A stretch of 64,000 nucleotides of DNA from Bradyrhizobium valentinum. Its GTDB lineage: Bacteria > Pseudomonadota > Alphaproteobacteria > Rhizobiales > Xanthobacteraceae. Position 1 is the stretch's first letter. Each line of letters begins with the position of its first letter. A program made the position numbers and the translations under genes. The notes below the pieces were generated by a model. That model was not told the DNA's origin and searched no databases. It was given only the letters and a program-made list of their open reading frames with translations. This document shows, in pieces, positions 17,441 through 26,502 of the stretch. The stretch is from the NCBI RefSeq assembly GCF_001440405.1, contig NZ_LLXX01000173.1, positions 1 through 64,000 on the forward strand, read 5' to 3'.

Positions 17441-18733
17441 ATGGGCAATGCGTTCAATTCAGTGGCAGCCCCGAGCGCCTGGCGCATCGCTTTGGTGGCT
17501 GCTTTCGTGGCGCATTGCACAAACGGAAGCGGGACAGCTGGCGCGGCGCCCGCGCCAGCACCGGAAAAACTGCAGCTCATTGCCGAGTTCTTCAACAACG
17601 AGGTTGCAACAGGAAAACTGCCGGGCGCCGTCATCCTGATCCAGCAGCATGGCCGCCCCGTCTACCTGAAGTGCTTTGGCGTGCGCGACGTCACAACCAA
17701 GCTCCCCATGACGCCGGACACGATCTTTGCCCTTCATTCCATGACCAAGCCGATCACGAGTCTGGCGGCGATGATGCTGATCGATGCCGGCAAGCTTGCA
17801 CTGGACGATCCCGTCTCAAAATACATCCCGGCCTTTGCCAATATGCACGTGGGGCTGGAAATGACGGATGTACGGGGCGAACCAACGCTGAAGCTCATCC
17901 CGGCCGTGCGGCAAGCGACCATCATGGACCTGCTCCGGCATACTTCGGGCATCAGTTATGAATATATCGGCGGCAAGTGGGTGATGAAGGTCTATTCGCA
18001 AGCGCATCTGTTCGACGGGAAATTCGACAACAAGGAGTTTGCCGAGCGCATCGCGAAACTACCGCTGGCACGGCAGCCTGGCACACTCTGGCGCTACGGT
18101 CATTCCACCGATGTGCTCGCCCGCGTAATCGAGATCGTCTCGGGCAAGACGCTCTATCACTTCATGAAGCAGCACATCTTGGATCCGCTGGGCATGAACC
18201 ACACCAAATTCGTGCTCGACGCGACCCAGGAACTCACGCTGATGGCGGAGCCATTGCCAAGCGACAGGGTACTCGTCGATGCGGAGCGCGAGCGCCGTGC
18301 GCATCCGGAGTGGGAATCCGGTGGCGGTGGACTGGTCTCAACCATTATCGATTATGCGCGCTTTGCGCAGATGATCCTCAATGCCGGCGAGCTTGACGGC
18401 ACGCGTTATATCAGCCCTGCGGCATTCAAGGACATGACGACGGACCATGTCGGGCCGAATTCTGGCGTCGGGCGCGACTACTTCTATTTTCCCGGCGATG
18501 GCTTCGGGTTCGGCTACGGCCTCGCCGTGCGTACCGATCCGGGGGAGGCAAAACCACCGCCGCCGGGTTCAATCGGCGAACTGAAATGGGACAGCGGCAG
18601 CGGCACCTATTTCGGCGTCGATCCCAAGCTCGACATGATCTACATCCTGATGGCGCAGACGCAGAACGAGCGCGCCCGCACCAGGGCTGCGTTCAAGAAA
18701 CTGGTCTATGACGCCTTCGCCGCAGGCAATTGA
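17441..18733 (+). CDS. Secreted serine hydrolase of the class C beta-lactamase/esterase fold
   Basis: The product has 430 residues. An N-terminal hydrophobic stretch (WRIALVAAFVAHC, residues ~14-26) followed by an A/P-rich linker looks like a signal peptide. The Ser-x-x-Lys nucleophile is SMTK (about residue 103), and WRYGHS supplies the tyrosine (Y-x-N/S-type motif). The K/H-x-G-like third motif may be WDSGSGTYFGVDP near the C terminus. Members of this Pfam family (Beta-lactamase) include EstB-type esterases, D-aminopeptidases and transpeptidase-like enzymes. True AmpC activity is not supported, so 'serine hydrolase' is the safe name. It is monocistronic. Confidence 0.85.
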   Translation: MGNAFNSVAAPSAWRIALVAAFVAHCTNGSGTAGAAPAPAPEKLQLIAEFFNNEVATGKLPGAVILIQQHGRPVYLKCFGVRDVTTKLPMTPDTIFALHSMTKPITSLAAMMLIDAGKLALDDPVSKYIPAFANMHVGLEMTDVRGEPTLKLIPAVRQATIMDLLRHTSGISYEYIGGKWVMKVYSQAHLFDGKFDNKEFAERIAKLPLARQPGTLWRYGHSTDVLARVIEIVSGKTLYHFMKQHILDPLGMNHTKFVLDATQELTLMAEPLPSDRVLVDAERERRAHPEWESGGGGLVSTIIDYARFAQMILNAGELDGTRYISPAAFKDMTTDHVGPNSGVGRDYFYFPGDGFGFGYGLAVRTDPGEAKPPPPGSIGELKWDSGSGTYFGVDPKLDMIYILMAQTQNERARTRAAFKKLVYDAFAAGN

Positions 18734-19045
18734 AGCGACTGAAGTGCGCGCTCCGCCTGTCCAGGCGACGCTTGTTCTTTCTACTCACTATAGACGAGAC
18801 TACGGCCTCGGCGAACCTCCGCTTTACCGCTGATACCCGCTGCGACGAAGACAGCGAAGATGGTCAGGGTTGGGTCAATTTCGTTGTTTAGATTAAGCAC
18901 CGATCATTTCCGATCATCTCCAATTAGCGGACATGCGCTGACTGGGTCGTCACTTCCGCTTGGTGCTAGGAACGGACATCGCTGGTTCATCTACTATCGA
19001 TGGCGCCCCAGCGGCCCTTCAATCTCGTCGTGCGCCGCTCGACGC
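18734..19045. other. Intergenic region carrying repeat copy D, no gene seen
   Basis: Convergent with the minus-strand gene ending at 19046. It holds a diverged repeat copy at 18868-18985. No T-tailed hairpin was recognised. Confidence 0.45.
18868..18985 (+). repeat. Dispersed intergenic repeat, copy D (diverged)
   Basis: GTTGGGTCAATTTCG, GATCATTTCCGATCATCTCC, GCGGACATGCG, CACTTCCGCTTGGTGC and CGGACATC occur in the family order, with more substitutions than other copies. Confidence 0.5.
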
Positions 19046-20038
19046 TCACTTTGGCGACGGTAAATCGAGCAGCTTTATACCCGCTTCTCTAACCAGCTTC
19101 GCCCATTTCGGAATCTCGCCGTCAATAACGGCAGCGAATTCTGCGGGTGAGTTACCAATTAGCTCGATTCCAAGATCATCGAATCGCTTGCGCATCTCCG
19201 GCATCACGAGAATCTTCACGGTTTCCCGGTGCAGCTTTTCGACAATTGCCGGTGGAGTTCTGGCAGGCGCCATCAGGCCGAACCATACCGTTACCTCGAA
19301 GCCAGGGAAGCCTGATTCTGCCATGGTCGGGAGATCGGGTGCGCCGGCATATCGCTCCAACGATGTCACTGCGAGCGCCCTGACTTTCCCATCGCGCGCG
19401 AGGGGTAACGCGGTGGTGGGAGGAACAAACGCCATGCTGAGCCGTCCGGCGATCACCTCCGGTGAAAAGGTGCCGCGATACGGCACGTGCAGGATGTCGA
19501 CTTTCGCCATCGATTTCAGCAGTTCCCCGGCGAGGTGCAGCGTCGAGCCAAATCCCGCGGACCCGTAGGTGAGTGTGCCCGGCCGGGCGCGTGCGACCGC
19601 AACCAATTCTTGCACGTTCTTCGCCGGCACGTCGTTGTTGACGATGAGGATGTTTGCGTAAGCACACACCTGAGAGATCGGCACAAGATCCCGGACCGGG
19701 TCAAACGGCATCTTCTCATAGAGGCTGGGATTGATGACGATCACCGGGTTGGCCGCGAGCAGCAGCGTATGACCGTCCGGCTCAGCCCTTGCGACGCGCT
19801 CGCCGGCAATATTGCCGTTGGCGCCCGCCGCGTTCTCAATCACGACTGGCTTCCCCCATGCTTGGAAAAGCTTATCGCCGAGCAAGCGGGCAACAATATC
19901 TGGAGATGTGCCCGGTCCGAAACCGACGACGATTCGAACCGTGTGGACAGGATAATCCAGCGCCAGTGCAACTGGCCCCGCCGTAACGGACATAATAAGT
20001 GTGACAAGAACCAACACCAACGAATGCAGAAACTTCAT
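19046..20038 (-). CDS. Bug/TctC-family periplasmic solute-binding protein
   Basis: The product has 330 residues. The N-terminal MKFLHSLVLVLVTLIMSVTA is a Sec signal peptide. The mature part has family signatures: VRIVVGFGPGTSPDIVARLL, VIENAAGANGNIAGERVARAEPDGHTLLL and YGSAGFGSTLHLAGELLK. Members capture carboxylates or related small molecules for tripartite tricarboxylate transporters. No TctA/TctB membrane subunits lie nearby, which is common for orphan Bug receptors in proteobacteria. The ligand is unknown. GGGAGG lies upstream of the ATG (at ~20041-20051). The gene stands alone. Confidence 0.88.
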   Translation of the reverse strand: MKFLHSLVLVLVTLIMSVTAGPVALALDYPVHTVRIVVGFGPGTSPDIVARLLGDKLFQAWGKPVVIENAAGANGNIAGERVARAEPDGHTLLLAANPVIVINPSLYEKMPFDPVRDLVPISQVCAYANILIVNNDVPAKNVQELVAVARARPGTLTYGSAGFGSTLHLAGELLKSMAKVDILHVPYRGTFSPEVIAGRLSMAFVPPTTALPLARDGKVRALAVTSLERYAGAPDLPTMAESGFPGFEVTVWFGLMAPARTPPAIVEKLHRETVKILVMPEMRKRFDDLGIELIGNSPAEFAAVIDGEIPKWAKLVREAGIKLLDLPSPK

Positions 20039-20252
20039 GACTGCCTCCCTTTAGGGAACCCCATTCCTCGCGGTATTGCTGTCCGGCGAAGCCCCTTGCG
20101 TCTTTCGCGCAGGGCAATTCCAAGCGGCGCGGCGGGGCAGCTAAGCCGACGCTGCCACGGCGGACGCTCGGCGTAACGAGGGCGCAATGGCAACAACGGA
20201 AGTCCCTCTTTCGATCACCTCGTTGCCACGGGCGAGCATCTGGCTGCGATCG

Positions 20253-22040
20253 TCATTCGGGCAGCCCGGCTCGCCGCAATCCTTCTTGGTATCGCGAGAT
20301 GTCTTCGGCCCGCCGATAAGGGGGCAGCACGTCCTTGAGAGTGGAAACACGTAACGCGGGATTCACTTGCCGCAGCCGAGCCACTGCCTGACTTGCCTGC
20401 TCCGGTCGCCCGGCCATTGCGTTGCTTGCGGCGGCGATGCGTAATCCAGGTTGATAATCCGGCCTGTACTGCAATGCCATTGCCGCCCACGATGCCGCTT
20501 CGTCATAGCGGCCCAAGAGGAAATGGGCAAGCGCGGTCCCGACCCGCATACCGCTCATCCGCGGATCAAGTGGGCTCAGGCGCATGGCACGCGCGAAGCG
20601 CACGATCGCAGCTTCTGGCTCGCCGAGCCAGTTTTTTGCCCAGCCGCCGCAATACCATGCCTCCGCCGAATTGGAATTGAGCACAAGCGCGCGATCGATC
20701 AAGGCGGCGCCTGCCTCGAGATCGCGAACGACATACATTAACGCCTGCCCGCTGGCGGCGAGCGCGATCGCGTCATCCTTGCCCAACTCAACCGCCCGCT
20801 GGGCGAGCCTCGTCACTTCGGCAATCTCGTTCGCTGTGCCTGAAATCCAGCCATTGAACTTGGCAATGACATAGCAAAAGGCTGCACAACCATAGGCGGA
20901 GGCAAAATCTGGGTCGAGCTCGATCGCGCTGTTGAACAGGCGCAATGCCTCGTCGTTCGCTTGCCGGCTCGCAAACTGATAAGACCTGGCCAAACCGCGT
21001 AAGTAGAGCGTATAGACATCGAGACTCTCGGTCGGCTTGCGCTTGGCGCGCTCGATCTCGGCTTGTTCAACCGCTGGGGCGATCGCCCCGACAACGCTCT
21101 CAGTAACCTGGTCCTGCAGATCGAAGATGTCGCCGAGACCTCCATCAAACCGTTCTGCCCAAAGATGTGCCCCAGTGGCGGTGTCGACGAGCTGGCCCGT
21201 GATGCGCACCCGGTTTGCCGCCTTCCTAACGCTCCCTTCCAACACGTAGCGCACGCCAAGCTCGCGTCCAACCTGCTTCACGTCGACGGCGCGTCCCTTG
21301 TAGGTGAAGCTCGAATTGCGGGCGATGACGAACAGCGCCTTGAAGCGAGACAGTGCCGTGATGATGTCCTCGACCATGCCGTCGGCAAAGTAATCCTGTT
21401 CCGGATCGCCGCTCATGTTGATGAATGGCAGAACAGCAATGGAAGGTTTGCCGGGAACTGTGAGAGGTTGAGCAGTAACCGCAGATGGTCTCATCGACGT
21501 CGACACAGCCACGTCAAACCTCACGCACCACGCACGCATGGGCTCAGCAATATTCTTGAGGGCCTGCATGCCCATATCGACACAGGCAAGCTCGACCTTG
21601 CCCCGGATTTGCCGCTGCGCGTCGTCGGAAATGCAAATACCTCCCGGTTCTGCGATCCCTTCGAGACGCACGGCGATGTTGACGCCATCGCCAAAGATAT
21701 CGTTGTCATTAATGATGATATCGCCGACGTGAATGCCGATGCGGAGTTCGATACGCTTGTCTTGCGGCACGTCGATATTTTGTTCGGCCATGCGGCGCTG
21801 AACTTCGACGGCGCATCGCACGGCGTCGACGACGCTGGCGAACTCAACGAGAGCGCCGTCCCCGGTATTCTTGACGATGCGTCCGCGATGCTCAGCGATT
21901 TTGGGATCGAAAACCGTCCTTCTAAGCGCTTTCAGTCGCGCCAGCGTGCCTTCTTCGTCTATCCCTATTAAGCGGCAGGAGCCTGCGACATCCGCCGCCA
22001 GAATAGCTGCTAGTCGTCGCTCTACGTGCTCGCTGCTCAA
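20253..22040 (-). CDS. Class III adenylate/guanylate cyclase with TolB/CadC-like domain and TPR repeats (paralogue)
   Basis: The protein has ~595 residues. The cyclase domain spans residues ~5-185 (VERRLAAILAADVAGSCRLIG; KNTGDGALVEF; FGDGVNIAVRLEG), then PSIAVLPFINMSGDPEQDYFADGMVEDI, then a TPR region with repeated AWYCGGWAKNWLG-type helices. It is a clear paralogue of the protein at 2070-3812, with the same domain order. The frame is open upstream to 22169, but that extension translates repeat copy E. I prefer the TTG at 22040 (LSSEHVERRL), which has GGGGGA upstream. The expected product is cAMP (possibly cGMP), and the input signal is unknown. Confidence 0.85.
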   Translation of the reverse strand: MSSEHVERRLAAILAADVAGSCRLIGIDEEGTLARLKALRRTVFDPKIAEHRGRIVKNTGDGALVEFASVVDAVRCAVEVQRRMAEQNIDVPQDKRIELRIGIHVGDIIINDNDIFGDGVNIAVRLEGIAEPGGICISDDAQRQIRGKVELACVDMGMQALKNIAEPMRAWCVRFDVAVSTSMRPSAVTAQPLTVPGKPSIAVLPFINMSGDPEQDYFADGMVEDIITALSRFKALFVIARNSSFTYKGRAVDVKQVGRELGVRYVLEGSVRKAANRVRITGQLVDTATGAHLWAERFDGGLGDIFDLQDQVTESVVGAIAPAVEQAEIERAKRKPTESLDVYTLYLRGLARSYQFASRQANDEALRLFNSAIELDPDFASAYGCAAFCYVIAKFNGWISGTANEIAEVTRLAQRAVELGKDDAIALAASGQALMYVVRDLEAGAALIDRALVLNSNSAEAWYCGGWAKNWLGEPEAAIVRFARAMRLSPLDPRMSGMRVGTALAHFLLGRYDEAASWAAMALQYRPDYQPGLRIAAASNAMAGRPEQASQAVARLRQVNPALRVSTLKDVLPPYRRAEDISRYQEGLRRAGLPE

Positions 22041-22094
22041 GATGGTCCCCCGTACTGGGGAAATCGAATGGTTATATAGCACGATTGTGGGTCG

Positions 22095-22215
22095 ATGTCC
22101 GGCTACGCCCAAGGTCCGAAATGGGTCATTCGCGTCGGTTTGGCCGGACCACGGCGACTTCCGGTTCACCCCGGTGAACGGACATTCTCAGGATAGGCCG
22201 GCGTGTCTCAAAGGT
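22095..22215 (+). repeat. Dispersed intergenic repeat, copy E
   Basis: It contains GGTCCGAAATGGGTCATTCGCG, CGACTTCCGGTTCACCCCGG, GAACGGACATTC and CAAAGGTGCC. Close in order and wording to copies A and C. Confidence 0.65.
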
Positions 22216-22248
22216 GCCATTCAAGCTTCGAAACCGGAGCCTCGATTC

Positions 22249-22467
22249 GTGAGCTGCGAATTCAGCGAACATGAGTGGACCGCCATTAAGCCGATGTTGC
22301 CGAACAAGCCGCGCGGCGTTCGGCGGGTAGATGACCGCCGCGTGCTCGATGGCGTCGTTTGGGTCCTGCGTTCAGGTGCGCCATGGCGCGACCTGCCGGC
22401 GACCTATGGTCCCCGCACGACTTGCTACAATCGCTTCGGTCGGTGGATGATGGTCTTGTCTCGCTGA
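22249..22467 (+). pseudogene. Truncated IS5-type transposase (N-terminal DUF4096-like part)
   Basis: A 72-residue frame from a GTG at 22249 reads EFSEHEWTAIKPMLPNKPRG, VLDGVVWVLRSGAPWRDLP and YGPRTTCYNRFGRW. These are the N-terminal helix-turn-helix-like region of IS5/ISL-type transposases. The protein then stops at 22467 after the sequence goes off-family (MMVLSR). The DDE catalytic part is absent, and no terminal inverted repeats could be paired. This is an insertion-sequence remnant. Confidence 0.8.
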
Positions 22468-22647
22468 TTTGCCCGACGTGTCAAATGTCTACTTCGGCAC
22501 CCGGCGAGTGCCGGCTACTGTGCATGGGGTTGTTTTGGATATTTTGGCTGGGAGCGCCGAGGCTCCTCCGTGTCCTTCCGCCGTCTCCGGAAGGCTGCAT
22601 CACCCGATCGCGAATGAAGCGACGGCGCGTGGCTTGGAACCGTCGCC
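22468..22647. other. Spacer after IS remnant, no gene seen
   Basis: It begins GCTGATTTGCCCGACGTGTC and contains CTACTGTGCATGGGGTTG. Similar words are, to my recollection, common in Bradyrhizobium intergenic DNA, but only one copy is in this window, so this cannot be shown here. It separates the remnant from the 3' end of the inositol monophosphatase gene. Confidence 0.35.
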
Positions 22648-23442
22648 CTATTTTCCCAGCGGCCCGAGTATCTTCACCAATTCCCCGTGCACGAACTCGT
22701 TGCCGCAGACCACATGCCCGGTCTTAAGTGCGTCGTCATTGCCGCCGATGTCCGAGATCATTCCGCCTGCCTCGCGCACCATGATTTGCCCCGCTGCGAT
22801 ATCCCACGGCGACAGGTCGCGTTCCCAGTAGCCGTCGAGGCGGCCGGCGGCGACGAAGGCGAGATCTAGCGAGGCGGCGCCGAAGCGGCGGAAGCCGGCC
22901 ACTTTGTTCTGCAGCGCGGCCATTTCGTTCAGTGCCAGTTGGTGGTCGCCGCGGCCGATATGCGGCAGGCCGCAGGCGATCACGCATTCGTTGAGCTGGC
23001 GGCGCCCGGCGACGCGCAGGCGCTGGTCGTTGAGGAAGGCGCCCTTGCCGCGTTCGGCGATGTAGAGCTCGTCATTGGCGGGATTGTAGATCACGCCGGC
23101 GATGACGGTGTCTTCGCGCCGCAGGCCGATCGAGATCGCGAATTGCGGGATGCCGTGCAGGAAGTTGGTGGTGCCGTCGAGCGGATCGACGATCCAGGTG
23201 TGGGTCTTGTCGGCGCCCTCGCGCGTTCCGCCTTCCTCGCCGATGAAGCCGTAGCCGGGCCGTGCCTTGGCGAGATCCTCGTACAGCATTTCCTCGGCGC
23301 GCTTGTCGGCCTTGGTGACGAAGTTCGCCGGCCCCTTCAACGACACCTGCAGATGCTCGATCTCGCCGAGGTCGCGCTTGAGGCTGCGGCCGGCGCGGCG
23401 CGCAGCTTTCACCATAACGTTGATAAGGGCTGAATACAGCAT
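22648..23442 (-). CDS. Inositol monophosphatase family protein (SuhB-like)
   Basis: The product has 264 residues, the usual length. The Mg2+-dependent phosphatase motifs are present in order: FIGEEGG, WIVDPLDGTTNFLHG (the D-P-L/I-D-G-T signature) and LSPWDIAAGQIMVREAGG. The enzyme hydrolyses myo-inositol-1-phosphate or related sugar phosphates, and SuhB homologues can also affect rRNA transcription. The start is the ATG at 23442 (MLYSALINVMVKAARRAG). The frame is open ~70 codons further upstream, but that part overlaps the Sel1-repeat gene's 3' end and has no family match. Confidence 0.92.
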   Translation of the reverse strand: MLYSALINVMVKAARRAGRSLKRDLGEIEHLQVSLKGPANFVTKADKRAEEMLYEDLAKARPGYGFIGEEGGTREGADKTHTWIVDPLDGTTNFLHGIPQFAISIGLRREDTVIAGVIYNPANDELYIAERGKGAFLNDQRLRVAGRRQLNECVIACGLPHIGRGDHQLALNEMAALQNKVAGFRRFGAASLDLAFVAAGRLDGYWERDLSPWDIAAGQIMVREAGGMISDIGGNDDALKTGHVVCGNEFVHGELVKILGPLGK

Positions 23443-23482
23443 GATGCGAGCGCTTATAGTGAGAGGGAACGGCGCAATGCCG

Positions 23483-24628
23483 TCAGGGTTTAGGGACTGG
23501 GTGCCCTGCTGATATGCCGCCGTCAAGGCGTGATTTCTCGGCGGTACCGGTCCATTTCCGCGCCGCCGCCTCAACCTTGGCGCGATCCTCGGGGCTGAGC
23601 TCCGAGAGCCTCTCATCCAGCTCGGGATCGCCCTTGCCGGCGGTCTTGGCGACAAGATGCCACTTCAGGCCTTCGATCTTGTCCATCTGCACGCCCAAAC
23701 CGCTCACGAGCACGCGGGCGAGGCGGTTCTGCGCGATCGGCGAGTTCTGCCGCGCTGCCTTACGCAACAGCGCGACCGCCGCAGGCTGGTTCCTCGGCGT
23801 GCCGGTGCCGTTGAACAGCGCGATCGCGTACTCGACCTCGGCGTCGACATTGTCGGCGAGCGAAGCCGCCTGCAACAGCCGCACCGCCTTGTCGATGTCC
23901 TTCGGCACGCCGGTGCCTTCCTTGTAGAAGGTGGCGAGCGCGTATTGCGCCTCCGGGTTGCCCGCATCCGCCGCAGTGCGCAGCAGTTCGGCGGCGCGCT
24001 TGAGGTCTTGCGGCAGCGTGTTGCCGTCGAGATAGAGCAGCGCCAGATTGTACGCCGCCTTGGGGCTACCGAGCTTGGCCGCGGAGGCCAGCAGCTTGAC
24101 GGCCTGCTCGCGATTGGTGGGGCCGCCGCGGCCGGACAGCCGCATCATGGCGAGCGCGAACATGCCCTCGCGGTCGCCGGCATCGGCGGCGCGTTGGTAC
24201 CAATCGGCAGCCTTCGCATAGTCGCGCTTGATGCCGAGCCCGTTGGCGTAGAGCTCGCCAAGCATCGTCATCGCCTTGGGGTCGCCGTTATATTGCGCGC
24301 GCGTTGTCGCGAGATCGAGCGCGGTCTTGTAGAGGCCGCGCTGATAGGCGCCGTAGACGAGATCGGCGTTCGGATCCTCGAAGGCGGCCGTCGGCGAGGG
24401 GGAGGGCGTCGGCGTGGGCGGTGCCGGTTTGGGCGCTGCCGTTGGCGTCGGTGTCGCGGCGGGCTTTTTCGCTGCGGCCGGAGCCTTTGGTTTCGGAGCT
24501 TCCTTTTTCGCAGCCGGAGGGCTCGCGGGCGGTTGCGCGGCGGGCGGCGTCAGCGAGACCTGCGCGGAGGCGCCGGCTACCGTTATCAGCAGGCCCGCAA
24601 GCAGCGATATGGGACGCAGGAGTTTCAT
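23483..24628 (-). CDS. Secreted Sel1/TPR-like repeat protein with Pro/Ala/Lys linker
   Basis: The product has 381 residues. MKLLRPISLLAGLLITVAGASAQ is a signal peptide. Residues ~30-90 are a low-complexity A/P/K/T linker, and residues ~95-360 contain about six Sel1-type repeats (for example AMTMLGELYANGLGIKRDYAKAADWYQRAADAG, split here as Y-A-N-G...D-Y-A-K-A). Sel1 proteins act as scaffolds in envelope or signalling complexes. It lies between thiE and the inositol monophosphatase gene on the same strand, without a clear metabolic link. The stop is 40 bases from the phosphatase start. Confidence 0.85.
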   Translation of the reverse strand: MKLLRPISLLAGLLITVAGASAQVSLTPPAAQPPASPPAAKKEAPKPKAPAAAKKPAATPTPTAAPKPAPPTPTPSPSPTAAFEDPNADLVYGAYQRGLYKTALDLATTRAQYNGDPKAMTMLGELYANGLGIKRDYAKAADWYQRAADAGDREGMFALAMMRLSGRGGPTNREQAVKLLASAAKLGSPKAAYNLALLYLDGNTLPQDLKRAAELLRTAADAGNPEAQYALATFYKEGTGVPKDIDKAVRLLQAASLADNVDAEVEYAIALFNGTGTPRNQPAAVALLRKAARQNSPIAQNRLARVLVSGLGVQMDKIEGLKWHLVAKTAGKGDPELDERLSELSPEDRAKVEAAARKWTGTAEKSRLDGGISAGHPVPKP

Positions 24629-24636
24629 ATCCGGCG

Positions 24637-25347
24637 TTATCCGTGCCCGGCTTTATCAGGGCTGGTCTTGTCAGGGCTGGACTTGGCGTTTCCGAACGCT
24701 GCTTCGTGCGCTTGCGCGATAGCGTGCCCGGCATCGATCAGCGCCGCCTTTGCGCCGCGCGGGTCGGTCCAGATGAAATCGCCAACCAGCACAAAATCTG
24801 CGCCGGCGGCCGCGAATTCGGACGCCTCCTCGCGCGAGGCGGCAAAGCCGATGCAAGGCGGCTCGAACAGTTCGTCCCACCATTGCAGGCGCTCGGCGAT
24901 CGCCTCGGTCGAGGGCCGCTGGCCCTTGGCATCCAGCTCGCCGAACAGCACGTAGTCGGCGCCCGCTTCGCCCGCGGCCATCGAATCGTGCCGCGTGGCA
25001 AGGCCGCCGACGCCGGCAATGCGGTCCGGCTTCAGCGACGGCAAGGCATCTTCCAGCGCGGCAAGGCCGTTCAGATGCGCGCCGTCGGCGCCCGCGCGCG
25101 CCACCAGTTCGACATGGCCGTCCAGCAGGAGCGCCGCGCCGGCATTCTGGATCGCGGGCGCAAGCGTTTTCACGCGCGCGATCATGGTGCGCTGATCGGT
25201 CTGCTTCAGCCGCAGCAGCACCGCGGCGACGTCGGCCGCTGCCAGTAGCTCCGGAAGATGGGTCGCGAGCTGCGACGGATCGTCCACCTCTGGCGTCGCG
25301 AGATAGAGCCGCGGCGCCGGGCGCGGCGGAGCAGGTTTATTGGCCAA
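24637..25347 (-). CDS. thiE: Thiamine phosphate synthase
   Basis: The product has ~236 residues and a TIM barrel. It would join HMP-pyrophosphate and thiazole phosphate to make thiamine phosphate. Family features are RLYLATP at the first strand, ALLLDGHVELVARAGADGAHL (the L-x-x-R/H-x-x-A...G-x-H-L region) and late GADFVLVGDFIW. I chose the TTG at 25347, because GAAGG sits ~10 bases upstream and because extending further would overlap most of the aldolase tail. It overlaps the stop of the class I aldolase gene by less than four bases of spacing and is probably cotranscribed with it. The gene is divergent from the most typical ThiE, and the phosphate-binding GG motif is replaced by GD, so I am somewhat less sure of activity. 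Confidence 0.75.
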   Translation of the reverse strand: MANKPAPPRPAPRLYLATPEVDDPSQLATHLPELLAAADVAAVLLRLKQTDQRTMIARVKTLAPAIQNAGAALLLDGHVELVARAGADGAHLNGLAALEDALPSLKPDRIAGVGGLATRHDSMAAGEAGADYVLFGELDAKGQRPSTEAIAERLQWWDELFEPPCIGFAASREEASEFAAAGADFVLVGDFIWTDPRGAKAALIDAGHAIAQAHEAAFGNAKSSPDKTSPDKAGHG

Positions 25348-25349
25348 GT

Positions 25350-26375
25350 CTAGGCGACCTTCTTTTCCAGGCCGGTTTCCCACTCGCCCTTGCTTGCCAG
25401 CGCGTTCATCCGCGCGCGGTGCGTGAAGGCGCGCTGGCCTGCGGCGAGGTTTTCGGCCTTACCCGACCAGGCCTTCTGCGGCGCCGCCTGCAGCGCCCGG
25501 CCATAGGAGAATGTTAGCCGCCAGGGCAGGCCGCCGATCCGGTTCATGGCGTTCAGATGCGCCGTCGCCTCCTCATCGGATTGCCCGCCGGAGAGGAAGG
25601 CGATGCCCGGCACCGCCGCGGGAACGCAAGCCTTCAGCAGGCGCACGGTCTTCTCCGCGACTTCTTCCACGGAAGCCTGCCTCACGCACTTCTTGCCCGA
25701 GATGGCCATGTTGGGCTTCAGCACCATGCCTTCGAGCTCGACGCGCTGTATCAGCAATTCCTGGAACGTCTTGTTCAGCACATGCTGGGTCACGTCATAA
25801 CAGCGGTCGATATCGTGATCGCCGTCCATCAGCACTTCCGGCTCGACGATGGGCACGATCTGCGCCGCCTGGCACAGCGCCGCATAGCGCGCCAGCGCAT
25901 GCGCGTTGACGTGGATCGCCGTCTGTGTGGGGATCCCGCTGCCGATATCGATCACTGCACGCCACTTGGCGAAGCGCGCGCCGCGCTCGTAATATTTTTT
26001 CAGGCGCTCGGCGAGCTTGTCGAGCCCGACGGTCACCAGTTCGCCCGGACATTGCGGCAGCGCTTGCGTCCCCTCATCGACCTTGATGCCGGGGATCGCG
26101 CCGGACTGCTCGATCAGCTTGATCAGCGGCGTGCCATCTTTTGCGTTCTGCCAGATGGTCTCGTCGTAGAGAATGACACCCGAGACGTACTTGCTCATCG
26201 CCTCGGTGGAGCGGAACAGCATCTCGCGATAGTCGCGGCGGCTCTCCTCGGTGGATTCGACCTTGATGGCGTCGAAACGCTTCTTGATGGTGCCCGAGGA
26301 TTCGTCGGCGGCGAGAATGCCCTTGCCTGGGGTGACCATGGCGAGGGCAACCTTGTTGAGGTCAGCAAGATTCAT
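25350..26375 (-). CDS. Class I fructose-1,6-bisphosphate aldolase
   Basis: The product has 341 residues, close to the family norm. It cleaves fructose-1,6-bisphosphate to glyceraldehyde-3-phosphate and dihydroxyacetone phosphate through a Schiff base. The active-site lysine is in GMVLKPNMAISG (about residue 216-227), and PIVEPEVLMDGDHD and LSGGQSDEEAT are other family motifs. It is of the metal-independent, eukaryote-like type. It follows the class II aldolase gene on the same strand after ~130 bases, so this operon encodes both aldolase classes. The ATG at 26375 has GAGAACG upstream. Confidence 0.94.
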   Translation of the reverse strand: MNLADLNKVALAMVTPGKGILAADESSGTIKKRFDAIKVESTEESRRDYREMLFRSTEAMSKYVSGVILYDETIWQNAKDGTPLIKLIEQSGAIPGIKVDEGTQALPQCPGELVTVGLDKLAERLKKYYERGARFAKWRAVIDIGSGIPTQTAIHVNAHALARYAALCQAAQIVPIVEPEVLMDGDHDIDRCYDVTQHVLNKTFQELLIQRVELEGMVLKPNMAISGKKCVRQASVEEVAEKTVRLLKACVPAAVPGIAFLSGGQSDEEATAHLNAMNRIGGLPWRLTFSYGRALQAAPQKAWSGKAENLAAGQRAFTHRARMNALASKGEWETGLEKKVA

Positions 26376-26502
26376 GGGAACGTTCTCCGGAAAACATCAT
26401 GCCCTTGCGCACCAAAATAGGCGGTTCTCGGGCAATTGCCTAGAAAACGTTCGTCGCACCGGGGGTGTTTGCGAGGCGCGGGTGCCGGCTCAGGCGACCT
26501 TG

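Noticed and set aside
17441..18733. Annotation as AmpC beta-lactamase
   Set aside because: Only the S-x-x-K and tyrosine motifs are clear; the third motif is not the K-T-G of AmpC, so a general serine-hydrolase name is safer.
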